From Candidatus Omnitrophota bacterium (lineage in GTDB: Bacteria > Omnitrophota > Gorgyraeia > Aquiviventales > Aquiviventaceae), in contig JAGVGS010000214.1 of NCBI GenBank assembly GCA_020057015.1, positions 1 to 5,442 of the forward strand: a stretch of 5,442 nt of DNA, read 5' to 3'. The position numbers and the translations under genes are program-made. The notes below the pieces were generated by a model. That model was given only the letters and a program-made list of their open reading frames with translations. It searched no databases and was not told the origin of the DNA. Below, piece after piece: positions 5,331-5,442 of the stretch. Numbering within the stretch: position 1 is the first letter of the stretch; every line of letters begins with the position of its first letter.

Positions 5331-5442
5331 CCATCCCCGTGCCTGGAGCGGCCGCCCCGCTGCTGCGCCAGATCGGCGCGTTGGCCTCGGCGCGCGGGAT
5401 GTGGGCCTTCGCCGTGGGCGGCTGCGTGCGCGATTGGCTGAG
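5327..5442 (+). CDS. CCA-adding/poly(A) polymerase family nucleotidyltransferase, 5' fragment
   Basis: Only the first 38 codons are present; the rest lies beyond the window. Residues 27-38 read AFAVGGCVRDWL, the first signature of class II tRNA nucleotidyltransferases and bacterial poly(A) polymerases, where GG-x-VRD starts the nucleotide-binding fold; the catalytic DxD motif would follow about ten to fifteen residues later, outside the window. The preceding helix (PLLRQIGALASARGM) fits the usual N-terminus. If it is the CCA-adding enzyme (EC 2.7.7.72) it would complete tRNAs such as the CCA-less tRNA-Pro at 1445-1518; poly(A) polymerase or an A-adding/CC-adding partial enzyme cannot be excluded from this fragment. 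It is the last visible gene of the ligA-lipoprotein-xerD cluster. Confidence 0.8.
   Translation, partial: MTIPVPGAAAPLLRQIGALASARGMWAFAVGGCVRDWL

Noticed and set aside
4443..5442. Integron or genomic island integrase
   Set aside because: The catalytic spacing and C-terminus match XerD, there is no IntI-specific insert or attC-like repeat, and base composition matches the neighbours.

Overview
This 5.4-kb window is gene-dense, GC-rich bacterial chromosomal DNA with no insertion sequence, CRISPR array, rRNA or prophage. A lipoprotein signal with lipobox and a type IV prepilin-like protein suggest a Gram-negative-type envelope. I cannot fix the phylum. The short lipoprotein with a Tyr/Trp-rich 'YRKHFLMFDYWNGDL' segment and the abundance of weak ribosome-binding sites make me think of an uncultured lineage such as Omnitrophota or a neighbour, but this is a low-confidence impression.

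Layout. Minus strand, left part: a divergent two-gene unit, read right to left, made of a secreted seven-repeat TPR protein (1364..492) and a type IV prepilin-like protein (495..1, cut by the window edge). They overlap by ATGA. An 80-bp intergenic region (1365-1444) carries back-to-back extended -10 promoter candidates. Plus strand, right part: tRNA-Pro(CGG) (1445-1518, no encoded CCA), acylphosphatase (1575-1853), NAD+-dependent DNA ligase LigA (1887-3896), an unrecognised lipoprotein (3862-4446), a XerD-type tyrosine recombinase (4443-5330) and the first 38 codons of a CCA-adding/poly(A) polymerase family nucleotidyltransferase (5327 to the edge).

How the genes relate. The plus-strand genes look like one transcript: the 3' end of ligA overlaps the lipoprotein start by 35 nt, and the next two junctions are ATGA overlaps. 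LigA seals nicks in replication and repair and XerD resolves chromosome dimers, so both serve chromosome maintenance. The terminal nucleotidyltransferase would add the 3' CCA missing from the tRNA gene at the head of the cluster. The minus-strand pair points to a pilus, pseudopilus or secretion-related envelope function, with the TPR protein as a possible periplasmic partner.

I do not see a clearly new defence or mobile system. The items most worth a second look are the unknown lipoprotein, the TPR/prepilin pair with its Ala(-1) cleavage motif and Gly/Pro tail, and the apparently leaderless extended -10 promoter of the TPR gene.
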